A stretch of 64,000 nucleotides of DNA. Origin: Burkholderiaceae bacterium 26. Lineage in GTDB: Bacteria > Pseudomonadota > Gammaproteobacteria > Burkholderiales > Burkholderiaceae. This document shows positions 47,147 through 55,781 of the stretch, one piece after another. Where the stretch lies: the NCBI GenBank assembly GCA_000955795.1, contig JYOB01000009.1, positions 62,001 through 126,000 of the forward strand. The letters run 5' to 3'. Numbering within the stretch: the stretch's first letter is position 1; every line of letters begins with the position of its first letter. Both the position numbers and the translations under genes were made by a program. The notes beneath the pieces are model-generated. The model made no database searches. It was not told the DNA's origin and saw only the letters and a program-made list of their open reading frames with translations.

Positions 47147-49096
47147 GTGAAAGAGAATATGCAGCCACGGCAGCAAAGGTTCTCGCTCTGGTACGCCGTC
47201 ATCGTCGCGTTGACCGTGCTGGCGTTCCAAACGCTGTTCATGTCCGAGCAGGTCGACACCCTCCCCTATAGCGACTTCAAGGTCCTCCTGCATGCGGGCA
47301 AGATCAAGGACGTCGCCATTGGTGACCAGGACATCACAGGCACTTTCTCGACCGAAGGCGTCGAGGGGTTGTTGACGCAGCAGCAGATCGATGCCATTCG
47401 CCGCACGGGCAAGGGCGACCATCCTTTCCAGACCCTTCGCGTGAATGACCCGGCTCTGGTTCAGGAACTTGAGGCGGCCAAGGTGCGCTTTGTCGGTCGG
47501 CCGGACAACAAATGGTTGAGCACGCTCCTGTCGTGGATCGTGCCTGCCCTCCTGTTCTTCGCTGTCTGGAACTTTCTGATCCGGCGCATGGGTGGCGCCG
47601 CAGCCGGTGGGCTGATGGAAATCGGCAAGAGCAAGGCAAAGGTCTACATGCAAAAGGAAACCGGCGTGACCTTTGCCGACGTTGCCGGCATCGATGAAGC
47701 CAAGGAGGAGCTGTCAGAAATCGTGAGCTTTCTGAAAGAGCCACTGCGGTATCAGCTCCTGGGCGGCAGGATCCCCAAGGGCGTGTTGCTTGTCGGTGCG
47801 CCCGGCACGGGCAAGACCCTGCTTGCCAAGGCAGTTGCCGGTGAGGCGGCCGTGCCATTTTTCAGCATGAGCGGCTCGGAGTTTGTTGAGATGTTCGTCG
47901 GCGTAGGTGCGGCGCGCGTGCGGGATTTGTTCAGTCAGGCCGAATCCATGGCGCCGTGCATCATCTTCATTGATGAACTCGATGCATTGGGCAAGACGCG
48001 TGCGTTCAACCTCGTTGGCGGCAATGAAGAGCGCGAGCAGACGCTGAACCAGCTTCTGGTCGAGATGGACGGCTTTGACAGCAACAAAGGCGTCATCATC
48101 ATGGCCGCGACCAACCGGCCCGAAATACTCGACCCTGCCCTGCTTCGTCCTGGCCGGTTCGACCGCCATGTCGCCCTGGACCGGCCTGACCTCAAGGGTC
48201 GAGAGCAGATACTCAAGGTCCACGCCAGGAACGTCACGCTTGGGGCCGATGTTGACCTGGGGAAGATCGCCGCGCGAACGCCGGGTTTTGCCGGGGCCGA
48301 CCTGGCCAACCTGGTCAATGAGGCGGCGCTTCTTGCCGCGCGCGAAGGTAAATCCGCCGTTCAGACCGTCGACTTTGACGAAGCGCTCGACCGCATCGTG
48401 GGCGGCCTGGAAAAGAAGAACCGCGTGATGAACGCCAAGGAAAAGGAGACGATCGCGTACCACGAAGCAGGTCATGCCATCGTGGCCGAGCACCGCCCGC
48501 TGGCAGATCGCGTTTCGAAGGTTTCCATCATTCCAAGAGGTATCGCCGCCCTCGGCTACACGCAACAAACCCCGACGGAAGACCGCTATCTGCTCAAGCG
48601 CAGCGAATTGCTGGACCGGCTCGACGTGCTGCTGGGCGGTTACGTGGCCGAGCAGATCGTGTACCACGACGTATCGACTGGTGCGCAGAACGACCTGCAA
48701 CGCGCAACTGACATGGCGCGCCAGATGATCACCCAGTTCGGCATGAGCGAGCAGCTCGGTCTGGCCACTTACGAGCAAACGCCCAACCCGCTCCTTGCCG
48801 GTGCAGGCCTGATGCAGCGCGAGCGCAAGGAGTATAGCGAAGACACCGCTCAGTTGATCGATGCGGAAGTCCGCAAGGTGCTGTCCGATGCCAGCGCGCG
48901 CGTAACAGCCACGCTGGAAGGCCAGCGCGCCAAACTGGAAGCACTGTCGCGCATGTTGCTGGACAAGGAAGTGGTTAACCGCCACGACCTGGACATGATT
49001 CTGTCTGGCAACGTGACCCCGATGCCGCCGCCGAGATCCGAGGCGGGTTCTCCCGTCAGCGCTCCGGCGCTGCTGCCCGCGCAAAAACCGCATTAG
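47147..49096 (+). CDS. ftsH: ATP-dependent zinc metalloprotease FtsH (second-copy type)
   Basis: 649 residues from GTG at 47147 (TTG 47114 and ATG 47159 are alternatives). N-terminal TM ([17 protein letters not shown]), periplasmic domain, second TM ([19 protein letters not shown]), AAA module with Walker A GAPGTGKT, Walker [11 protein letters not shown] and RPGRFDRH second region of homology, and the zinc protease site HEAGH. Degrades damaged membrane and soluble proteins. It is grouped with stress genes rather than in the usual rrmJ-ftsH context, so it is likely an extra copy. Confidence 0.92.
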   Translation: MKENMQPRQQRFSLWYAVIVALTVLAFQTLFMSEQVDTLPYSDFKVLLHAGKIKDVAIGDQDITGTFSTEGVEGLLTQQQIDAIRRTGKGDHPFQTLRVNDPALVQELEAAKVRFVGRPDNKWLSTLLSWIVPALLFFAVWNFLIRRMGGAAAGGLMEIGKSKAKVYMQKETGVTFADVAGIDEAKEELSEIVSFLKEPLRYQLLGGRIPKGVLLVGAPGTGKTLLAKAVAGEAAVPFFSMSGSEFVEMFVGVGAARVRDLFSQAESMAPCIIFIDELDALGKTRAFNLVGGNEEREQTLNQLLVEMDGFDSNKGVIIMAATNRPEILDPALLRPGRFDRHVALDRPDLKGREQILKVHARNVTLGADVDLGKIAARTPGFAGADLANLVNEAALLAAREGKSAVQTVDFDEALDRIVGGLEKKNRVMNAKEKETIAYHEAGHAIVAEHRPLADRVSKVSIIPRGIAALGYTQQTPTEDRYLLKRSELLDRLDVLLGGYVAEQIVYHDVSTGAQNDLQRATDMARQMITQFGMSEQLGLATYEQTPNPLLAGAGLMQRERKEYSEDTAQLIDAEVRKVLSDASARVTATLEGQRAKLEALSRMLLDKEVVNRHDLDMILSGNVTPMPPPRSEAGSPVSAPALLPAQKPH

Positions 49097-49136
49097 CCAA
49101 ACGACACATGCAATGCAATCTGGTGCACACGTGCGG

Positions 49137-50423
49137 TCAAGGTAGCAGCGCTGTACTCAATGGTTCGATAGCGGAGGTTTCGTCCAGATGGATCAGCGCG
49201 TCAAACTGGGCGCCGATGGCGGCGTCGAAGTAGTGCGACGCGTACTCGGTCTTGGGGAGGTACAGCACACCGATTGCCCGTTCCAGCATTGGCTCGCGAA
49301 ACACCTCTGCCGCCGTATCGCCGAGCGGGAGGAAGAAGCGATCGAGCCCGGTGCTATGGAACAGGTGTTCCCAGCTATCTGGCCGCGCTGGCCGCACCCA
49401 TTTCCGCTCGGCCTCGCCGCCCCACTCGGATGCGGCGCACACGTGGCCTGTATAGGTCGTAAAGCCGACGAGCAATGCGGCACCGCCAACCTGCTCACGC
49501 ACGAGTTGCCCAAGGGTCCACTCATGCCGATTGGCGGATTCCGTTGCCCGTGCGTCGCCCACATGCGAGTTGTGCGCCCACACCACGATCCGCCCGTCAC
49601 CGCCACGGCGCTGCCGATACGCAGACAAACCGAACAGCGTCTGTGCCATGTGGGCGTCGCGCAGGTTCCACGTGTTGACGCGGTGCCCGAATGATTCACG
49701 GTAGTACGCCTCTGCGTTGACGACGACGATAGCGTTTTGCTCGGCAAAGAAATGCGAGTCGATGGCAGCGATGCCGTCCTGCTCGATCAAACTGGCCTCG
49801 CTCGCCCGAAGCCGGCGCAGTTGCTCGATCACCTCACGTTGCGCAGGCAACCTCAAACCTGCGGCCGCTTCGTAGCCGTAAGTCATGGGTTCACGCACGT
49901 GGTCAAGCGCCGCGTAGTGCATCCGCGCCACCGCCGCCTGTTCCGGGTCGGTCTTCTGCAGGTATTCGATGACAGCCTCGGCCGACCTGTACAGGCTGTA
50001 CAGATCCAACCCATAGACGCCAACACGTTCTGAGGCAGCAAGGGCCGCGTTGTGCGCATGCAGCCAGCTGATGAAGTCGAGCATCTCCGGATTGCGCCAC
50101 ATCCACTCAGGAAACCGCTGGAAATCGCCCAGCGCTCCGGCGGCGGTGTCCGTGCCCTCGCCCTGAACATAGCGATTGATGCGCCACACATCCGGCCAAT
50201 CTCCCTCGATGGCGACGGCATCAAAGCCGCCTTGCACGATCAGCTGCCGGGTAATGTCTGCGCGTGTCTGGTAGAACTCCCGTGTTCCGTGCGTCGCCTC
50301 GCCAAGAAGAACGTAGCGCTTCGCGCGGGCCATCTCCAGAAGGCTGTCGTAATCGCCAGCGCTGCCAGTGAGGCGGCTGGCCACTTCACGTACACCAAGG
50401 AAAGGTGTGAGCGGTGTGGACAT
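49137..50423 (-). CDS. Erythromycin esterase family protein
   Basis: 428 residues matching the erythromycin-esterase/succinoglycan-biosynthesis EreA-like family: LLGEATHGTREFYQ near residue 39, VAIEGDWPD, and VVWAHNSHVGDARATE with conserved His. Chromosomal members in beta-proteobacterial stress islands usually have unknown substrates, and macrolide resistance should not be inferred. Convergent with ftsH. It shares its upstream region with the DUF3300 gene, including the palindromic site at 50565. Confidence 0.88.
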   Translation of the reverse strand: MSTPLTPFLGVREVASRLTGSAGDYDSLLEMARAKRYVLLGEATHGTREFYQTRADITRQLIVQGGFDAVAIEGDWPDVWRINRYVQGEGTDTAAGALGDFQRFPEWMWRNPEMLDFISWLHAHNAALAASERVGVYGLDLYSLYRSAEAVIEYLQKTDPEQAAVARMHYAALDHVREPMTYGYEAAAGLRLPAQREVIEQLRRLRASEASLIEQDGIAAIDSHFFAEQNAIVVVNAEAYYRESFGHRVNTWNLRDAHMAQTLFGLSAYRQRRGGDGRIVVWAHNSHVGDARATESANRHEWTLGQLVREQVGGAALLVGFTTYTGHVCAASEWGGEAERKWVRPARPDSWEHLFHSTGLDRFFLPLGDTAAEVFREPMLERAIGVLYLPKTEYASHYFDAAIGAQFDALIHLDETSAIEPLSTALLP

Positions 50424-50564
50424 GGGCGATCGACTCCACGGATGTAGCAGCGGTATTTCCAGTCTAGACAGCGCGACTGCACGCTGATTGCGCTATCGCA
50501 AACGACGGGCCCCTCGGCAGGCGTACCGCTGATCGCGCACTCCGGCGCGGATGTTGCCCGTGCG

Positions 50565-50578
50565 TTGACGCGCGTCAA
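50565..50578. promoter_or_regulatory. Perfect FNR/ANR-type palindrome (esterase / DUF3300)
   Basis: TTGACGCGCGTCAA, a perfect TTGAC-N4-GTCAA palindrome between divergent genes, 86 bp before the DUF3300 start and 142 bp before the esterase start. Confidence 0.6.
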
Positions 50579-50663
50579 TCGCCATCCAAACCAATCGTCC
50601 AATATGAATCGGGGCCCCGCCCGGTTCGCGACGTGTGGCCGCCATTCCTTGCGGAGGCAGCCA

Positions 50664-51863
50664 ATGAAGGCGCAATGGGTAAGGCAGCTGGCCATTGCTC
50701 TGGCACTCCTGCTCTTGTTTGGCGGTCCGGCAATAGCGCAGCCAGACGCATCGGAAAACGATCCACAACCGGCCACTGCGGTGCAGCTCGATCAAATGCT
50801 GGCACCCATCGCGCTGTATCCCGATGCACTGGTCGCGCAGATCCTCATGGCAGCCACATATCCGCTTGAAGTAGTGCAGGCTGATCGCTGGGTGCGTGAC
50901 CCCGCCAACGCCGCCCTTGGGGGCGACCGGTTGGCCGAAGCCCTCGCACCCCTGCCGTGGGATCCGAGCGTGAAATCTCTGGTGCCGTTTCCTGGGCTCT
51001 TGCACATGATGAACAGCAACCTGGATTGGACGGAACGCGTGGGCAACGCCTTTCTGGCTGACGAGGGCGCTGTCATGGACTCGATCCAGCGCTTGCGCAG
51101 CCGGGCTCAAGCAAACGGCACCTTGGGGTCGACAACACAAGCCGTCGTGTCAACGCAGGATGACGCCATCATCATCGAGCCCACCAACCCGAACGTGGTC
51201 TACGTTCCGGTCTATGACCCTTACCTCGTCTATGCACCGTGGCCCTATCCCGCTTACCCGCCATACATCTTTCCCGACATCGGGGGCGGAGTGATCATCG
51301 GCGGGCTCGGGTTCGGATGGGTGGGTTTTTCGGTAGTCGTTCCGTTGTGGGGCTGGAGCCATTGGAACTGGCACAGCCATCACATCGATATTGACCGGGG
51401 CCGCTTCGGCAACATCGACCGCCATCGTCCCCCACCCAGCGGCATCTGGGCCCATGACCCGGGGCATCGCCATGGCGTGCCATATCCGGGAGCATCGCGG
51501 GGGCGGTTTGGCCCGGGCTCCGCAATCTCGCCGGACGCGCGACGCGGCTTTCGTGGCTACCCAACGCCCCCGAGCCCGCCAGCGGGCTCCGTGATACGCC
51601 CCGCCCCGGTTCCTCCTGCACATCCCACGATCCGGCCGCCGCCGGCCAGACCGGTGCCCGCTCCTGGTGCACGCTCCTCCCGGCGCCAATCACCTGGCTA
51701 CCCACCCTCGTTCGAGTCGTTCGGGCGAGGAGCCGATGTGCGCGGACAGGCCCAGCGTGGGCAAGCCAGCCGCATGACGCCCGCCGTGCCCCAGCCTTCC
51801 GGGCCGCGCTCTGGTGGCTTTGCACCCCATGGCGCGGCGGGCGGCGGAGCCAGGAGACGATGA
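50664..51863 (+). CDS. Secreted DUF3300 protein
   Basis: 399 residues: signal peptide (residues 1 to about 26, ending IAQ), the DUF3300 domain (LDQMLAPIALYPDALVAQIL, then EVVQADRWV and WDPSVKSLVPFP), the PNVVYVPVYDP motif, an aromatic/glycine segment and a long Pro/Arg/Gly-rich tail. ATG at 50664 has GGAGG upstream. The partner DUF2950 gene overlaps by 4 bp; the two are commonly found together. Periplasmic, role unknown. Confidence 0.87.
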   Translation: MKAQWVRQLAIALALLLLFGGPAIAQPDASENDPQPATAVQLDQMLAPIALYPDALVAQILMAATYPLEVVQADRWVRDPANAALGGDRLAEALAPLPWDPSVKSLVPFPGLLHMMNSNLDWTERVGNAFLADEGAVMDSIQRLRSRAQANGTLGSTTQAVVSTQDDAIIIEPTNPNVVYVPVYDPYLVYAPWPYPAYPPYIFPDIGGGVIIGGLGFGWVGFSVVVPLWGWSHWNWHSHHIDIDRGRFGNIDRHRPPPSGIWAHDPGHRHGVPYPGASRGRFGPGSAISPDARRGFRGYPTPPSPPAGSVIRPAPVPPAHPTIRPPPARPVPAPGARSSRRQSPGYPPSFESFGRGADVRGQAQRGQASRMTPAVPQPSGPRSGGFAPHGAAGGGARRR

Positions 51864-52810
51864 TGCGCACGATCTGTAGAGCGCTGCGCCTGCGCCGCCT
51901 AGCCGGGCGACTGGTGATGCTGGCTGCCTGTGCGAGCGCCCTTCCAGCCTGGGCCGACAAGCCCGTACAGCAGGCGTTCTCTTCGCCCGAGACCGCAGCC
52001 GAGGCATTGGCGTCCGCATGGCGCTCGGGAAACACGGATGCCCTGCTCGCCCTGTTCGGGCCCGCAGGGGCAACGCTGGTGAAATCGGGCGATCCCATCG
52101 GCGAACAGATTGCCCGCAGCAAGCTGGCCTCCGCGTACGACGAAGGGCATCGAATCGAACGAGACGCTGAGGGCCATGCCGTCATCCTCCTGGGCAAAGA
52201 CGAATGGCCCTATCCGATCCCGCTGGCAAGGCGGGGCACACGCTGGCGCTTTGACACGAAAGCCGGCGCACAACAGATCATTGATCGACGCGTTGGCCAC
52301 CACGAGGCACACGCAATCCGCGTCTGCCGGGCGTATGTCGAAGCGCAACTGGCTTATGGCACTTTGCACCGCACCGCAGAGGGGCGCGCCGAGTTTGCAC
52401 AGCGCCTTGGCAGTTCACCTGGCAAGCATGATGGCCTGTTCTGGGTGCCTTCCGCCGGAGATGAAGAGAGCCCGCTGGGGCCGCTCATCGCGCTCGCCGA
52501 TGCCCAACGCCAGGACGCGTCAGGCGCGGGCAAGGTCATCCCCTTTCATGGCTACATCTTCCGGATCCTGACTCGGCAGGGAGAGCACGCCCCGGGCGGC
52601 GCGCGGAGCTATGTCGACGGCAGACAGATGACAGGCGGATTCGCGCTGGTCGCATTTCCCGCAACGTTTGGGGCATCGGGTGTCATGACGTTTATCGTCA
52701 ACCAGGATGGCGTCGTGTACCAAAGAAACCTCGGCCCGCATACCGCCCAGATCACACGGCATATGCGCGCGTATGACCCCGACGAGGGCTGGAGCCCAGC
52801 ATTGCCATGA
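51860..52810 (+). CDS. Secreted DUF2950 protein
   Basis: 316 residues: N-terminal signal (VMLAACASALPAWA), then the DUF2950 pattern with FSSPETAAEALASAWRSG, a central HGYIFRILTRQG motif and GGFALVAFPA, closing with NQDGVVYQRNLG. Coupled to DUF3300 by an ATGA overlap. Function unknown. Confidence 0.88.
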   Translation: MMRTICRALRLRRLAGRLVMLAACASALPAWADKPVQQAFSSPETAAEALASAWRSGNTDALLALFGPAGATLVKSGDPIGEQIARSKLASAYDEGHRIERDAEGHAVILLGKDEWPYPIPLARRGTRWRFDTKAGAQQIIDRRVGHHEAHAIRVCRAYVEAQLAYGTLHRTAEGRAEFAQRLGSSPGKHDGLFWVPSAGDEESPLGPLIALADAQRQDASGAGKVIPFHGYIFRILTRQGEHAPGGARSYVDGRQMTGGFALVAFPATFGASGVMTFIVNQDGVVYQRNLGPHTAQITRHMRAYDPDEGWSPALP

Positions 52811-52973
52811 CGCTGCTGCCTGGCCGCCGGCAATTCAGAAGATGACGACATCATGGAGCGCGCACCTGACTCTGACGCAGCCGAAAACGCTGCCTGCCAT
52901 GTCGGCCGTCATGCGCGCCATCGCGACACATCTCCACTCAAGTCTGGTTTGATGAGTGCCGCTGCACGCAGAC

Positions 52974-52987
52974 TTGATTCAGCCCAA
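52974..52987. promoter_or_regulatory. Candidate FNR/ANR box (BCAM0308-like gene)
   Basis: TTGATTCAGCCCAA: perfect left half TTGAT, right half CCCAA. 105 bp upstream of the ATG at 53092. The TTGAT-N4-CCCAA form recurs at 60676. Confidence 0.4.
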
Positions 52988-53091
52988 ATTGCGTCGCGCT
53001 GCGGAAGGTACTCTGAGAATTGTCCACCGCGACTGCGTTGCAGGTTCTGGTCTGCAGCAGGCCGGAGGAACTCGCCCTTATAGGAGTCAAC

Positions 53092-53592
53092 ATGAAACAA
53101 CGCTCTCAATCCGAACGAGTGCGGCCGGCACGCTGGAGCCCATTTGCCGTCGAGCCGATCCACAACCGGTATCGGCAACCCGACAAGGCACCGGCTGCAA
53201 GCTGCTGCCCCGTTTGCGGTGCCGTCTATCTCAAGGGCCGCTGGCTGTGGCGCAGTCCACCGCCCGGGGCCAACTCATTGATCTGCTCGGCATGCCAGCG
53301 TGCCGCCGACCAGATGCCCGCAGCCCGAATCCACCTGTCGGGAGACTTTGAGGCGGCCCATCGGGAAGAGATCCTGACACTCGCCCGCCACCGCGAGGCA
53401 GATCTGCGCGCGGATCATCCGATGGAGCGCATCATGGCCGTCGAAAGCACGAGCAGCGGCACTGACATCCTGACGACCGGCTTTCATCTGGCGCGCGACA
53501 TCGGCCATGCAATCCACCATGCATTCCACGGACACCTGACGTTTGACTATGGCAACGCAGAAACCGAACTGCACGTGAAATGGAGCCGGTAG
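53092..53592 (+). CDS. BCAM0308-like zinc-ribbon protein
   Basis: 166 residues: Cys pairs CCPVCG (about residue 38) and CSAC (about 67) forming a probable zinc ribbon, followed by a conserved block with IHLSGDF, the HPMERIM motif and a C-terminal TTGFHLARDIGHAIHHAFHG and LHVKWSR. This matches proteins called BCAM0308 family in the Burkholderia low-oxygen locus; the shape also recalls NMD3-type RNA-binding proteins. AGGAG precedes the ATG at 53092. Probable RNA- or ribosome-related role, unproven. Confidence 0.75.
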   Translation: MKQRSQSERVRPARWSPFAVEPIHNRYRQPDKAPAASCCPVCGAVYLKGRWLWRSPPPGANSLICSACQRAADQMPAARIHLSGDFEAAHREEILTLARHREADLRADHPMERIMAVESTSSGTDILTTGFHLARDIGHAIHHAFHGHLTFDYGNAETELHVKWSR

Positions 53593-53598
53593 CACCCC

Positions 53599-53618
53599 GG
53601 GGCGTTCCGTAACGCCCC
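53599..53618. terminator. Bidirectional hairpin between convergent genes
   Basis: Perfect 8-bp stem GGGGCGTT / AACGCCCC with CCGT loop, 7 bp after the BCAM0308-like stop and about 107 bp from the end of the convergent pfkB gene. No U-tract. Confidence 0.5.
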
Positions 53619-53725
53619 CAACCGCCTGTCCGACAGATTGGTTACCTGAACAACGGATCATCGAGCCGCCGTTGCGCGCCAACCGGCGCTTCAACCGCGG
53701 TCGATCTCGTCGGAGCAGGTACGCC

Positions 53726-54658
53726 TCAAGACAATGAGACCTCTGCGTAGCGCAGCTCGATCTCGGCGGCGCTGCCAAGTTCGGTACCGGCATGGCTCAA
53801 CGCTGCTGCTGCGGCTGCCATGCCGTATCGAAACGCCTCTCGCATGCCTGCATTCCGGTTAAGCGCCCACACCATTCCGCCCACGAAGCTGTCACCCGCC
53901 CCAATGGTGCTGAGGAATGACGTTGCGACAGCGCATGCCCGGACAACTTCTTCCTGCGTGACGAGCATGGCCCCGCCTGCGCCCATTGTGAGCGCGACCG
54001 CTTGCGCGTGCCCATTGCGGACAATCTCTTGCGCAGTCTGCATGCAATCCGCTTCCGTCTCCAGCGCGCGCCCAGTTAGCTGTCGAAGCTCGTTCAGGCT
54101 GGGCTTGATCAGGTATGGCCCATGCGGCAACGCCGCGCGCAACGCCGGCCCCGAGGCATCCAGTACGACACGGCTGCCATGAACCTTGGCCTGATCAATA
54201 ACCCGCGCGTAGAAGTCGTCGGCCACCCCGAGCGGCAGGCTTCCGCTTAGAACGAGGTAGCGCGGCGCAGGTTGCAGCGCATCCAGGTAATCCAGGCAGT
54301 GCTGCGACTCTGATTCCGAGACGGTCGGGCCCGGCATCACGAACCGGAATTCCCGGTGGCTGCAGCGTTCCGTCACGGAAAAGTTCTCACGCGTCTCCCC
54401 TTCGATCCCGAGCGCGACGAGCGATAAGCCCTCTGCCGACAAAAGACGTCCCAGTTGCTCAGCCACCGGGCCGCCGGCAAGGTAGATGGCCAGGCAATCC
54501 CCACCCAGACGATGGACAACACGGGCGACGTTGACTCCGCCGCCTCCCGGGTCACTGCGGGCCGGGGCGCAGCGCATCTTGTGTGTGTCCGTCAAGCGCT
54601 CCACCGACGTGGCGATATCGATTGCGGGATTGACCGTGAGCGTGACGATTTCCGGCAT
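53726..54658 (-). CDS. PfkB-family hexose kinase (1-/6-phosphofructokinase type)
   Basis: 310 residues: N-terminal TLTVNPAIDIATSV, GGGGVNVARVV, and the ATP-site signature STIGAGDSFVGGMV with catalytic Asp. The family includes PfkB, FruK and LacC; the substrate is likely fructose 6-phosphate or 1-phosphate. ATG at 54658 has GAGGTG upstream. It follows an HPF-like gene by 36 bp on the same strand, and the pair probably share the FNR-type box at 55105. Confidence 0.88.
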   Translation of the reverse strand: MPEIVTLTVNPAIDIATSVERLTDTHKMRCAPARSDPGGGGVNVARVVHRLGGDCLAIYLAGGPVAEQLGRLLSAEGLSLVALGIEGETRENFSVTERCSHREFRFVMPGPTVSESESQHCLDYLDALQPAPRYLVLSGSLPLGVADDFYARVIDQAKVHGSRVVLDASGPALRAALPHGPYLIKPSLNELRQLTGRALETEADCMQTAQEIVRNGHAQAVALTMGAGGAMLVTQEEVVRACAVATSFLSTIGAGDSFVGGMVWALNRNAGMREAFRYGMAAAAAALSHAGTELGSAAEIELRYAEVSLS

Positions 54659-54694
54659 TGCACACCTCAAGAGGCTACGGCCGGCAGCCGGTAG

Positions 54695-55015
54695 TCATGC
54701 TGCACATCCGCGTTTCGATCCCGCCGCCCTGATCATTTCAAGCATGTCTCGAAGGGCATTGAGAAGCGCGACATGTACGTCCACATCCGATGCCTGGTCT
54801 ATTGCAAGCTCCCGCCCCTGCATCTGCACTTCGACGTGGACGAAATAGGGGCCGCCGCAAAGCGGCTCGGCTCTCTCGGAAGCCAACCTCACGCTGCAGC
54901 TTTCAACCCCGCATGGAAGACCGCTGAGTCGGGTGGAGAACCGCCTCACGGCTTCCTTGATGGCATCCGAGGGAGGCAGATGACGGAATTGAATCTCGAC
55001 TCGCCGAGTGTCCAT
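54695..55015 (-). CDS. HPF/RaiA-like ribosome hibernation factor, copy 1
   Basis: 106 residues with the short-HPF pattern: VEIQFRHLPPSDAIKEAVRR, then a Cys-containing strand, HVEVQMQGRELAIDQASD and ALLNALRDMLEMIR. Basic/acidic balance differs from housekeeping HPF. Likely binds the 30S subunit or the 70S ribosome in stress. Paired with pfkB. A second, different HPF-like gene is at 59248. Confidence 0.78.
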   Translation of the reverse strand: MDTRRVEIQFRHLPPSDAIKEAVRRFSTRLSGLPCGVESCSVRLASERAEPLCGGPYFVHVEVQMQGRELAIDQASDVDVHVALLNALRDMLEMIRAAGSKRGCAA

Positions 55016-55104
55016 GATCTAAACGGAATGAAAACCAAGTTCAACAGCGAAGCAGCACCAAAGCGACCTGATCTATTAGCGTATTGGCCGCTACATGGCG
55101 CGCT

Positions 55105-55118
55105 TTGACCTACCTCAA
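55105..55118. promoter_or_regulatory. Candidate FNR/ANR box (HPF-pfkB), identical to the one at 31201
   Basis: TTGACCTACCTCAA, 90 bp upstream of the HPF-like start. The same 14 bases precede the ABC operon at 31201-31214. Confidence 0.5.
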
Positions 55119-55694
55119 CAACGTAATACCTGCTTACGCTAATCACGCCCAGTGGCTGTACCCATCGACGTGTTTGCATAGGTTTCCGGGATATGCGAGC
55201 GGGTGCATGCACAGAAGCGTCCGCTTCACCCAGACACCGCCGTTCGACTTCGCCGCCGCCAGCACTGCGCCGTGGTCACCCGCACCCTGAGGCCTGACGG
55301 CTTCGCCGCAGTCCGCGCACGATTTCGTGGTACTGCCGGCTGGTGCGCCATTCCGCCGCCGCAGGTTTCGTCTTTCCGCGCACCGTAGATATACCGGGAA
55401 GACAGCCGTAAGAAGCTTGCCCGGCGCATTGTTTTGATGTCGCTCGACATGAGAATGGACTCCTGTGTATGCAGCCGAAACACGCTCACAGCCGCGGGGT
55501 TTTGGCGGATCAGCCGATTGATCAGGCAACGATCGCGCGCTCGATTTCACTGCTTGCTTGGGGCTCACCAACCGAATATCTGCGCTGCCTCATATTGATA
55601 CGCTCGCTTGCAAGCTAAGGTTGAACACTACAGAGGCGAGTCAACGTGAGTAAGCGGCCTGGGATGAAATGCACATCAGCCCGATAGCGCTCCG

Positions 55695-55716
55695 CTTGTC
55701 AGGAAAACCTGACAAG
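55695..55716. promoter_or_regulatory. Perfect palindrome upstream of the sensor kinase
   Basis: Arms CTTGTCAGG and CCTGACAAG around AAAA, ending 66 bp before the kinase start. A near copy is at 46100-46121. Candidate binding site for the NarL-type response regulator encoded at 57574. Confidence 0.6.
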
Positions 55717-55781
55717 GTTCGGTGCCATGTCGGAGATGACGTCCAGCCCCACATTGCAGCGGCCACGTACCGCCCGCACAG

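Larger units (their letters stand above)
55016..55781. other. Intergenic region upstream of the HPF-like gene and the sensor kinase
   Basis: 766 bp. Contains the FNR-type box (55105) toward HPF and the perfect palindrome (55695) toward the kinase. The frames 55143-55571 and 55226-55489 (minus strand) have some Cys and basic residues but no RBS or family I recognise, and I leave them uncalled. Confidence 0.45.

Noticed and set aside
47714-49093. 459-residue minus-strand frame opposite ftsH
   Set aside because: Antisense shadow of an unmistakable AAA protease.
49137-50423. Macrolide resistance gene
   Set aside because: Family name only; in this stress-island context and without close similarity to EreA/EreB a resistance function is not supported.
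50488-50502. Second copy of the recombinase-adjacent site (ATTGCG...TATCGCAA)
   Set aside because: Only short half-site resemblance with the wrong spacing; explained by chance.
55143-55571. 142-residue minus-strand frame with a CADCGEA motif
   Set aside because: Some protein-like segments, but no start signal, a competing frame over the same bases and no recognised family; left uncalled.
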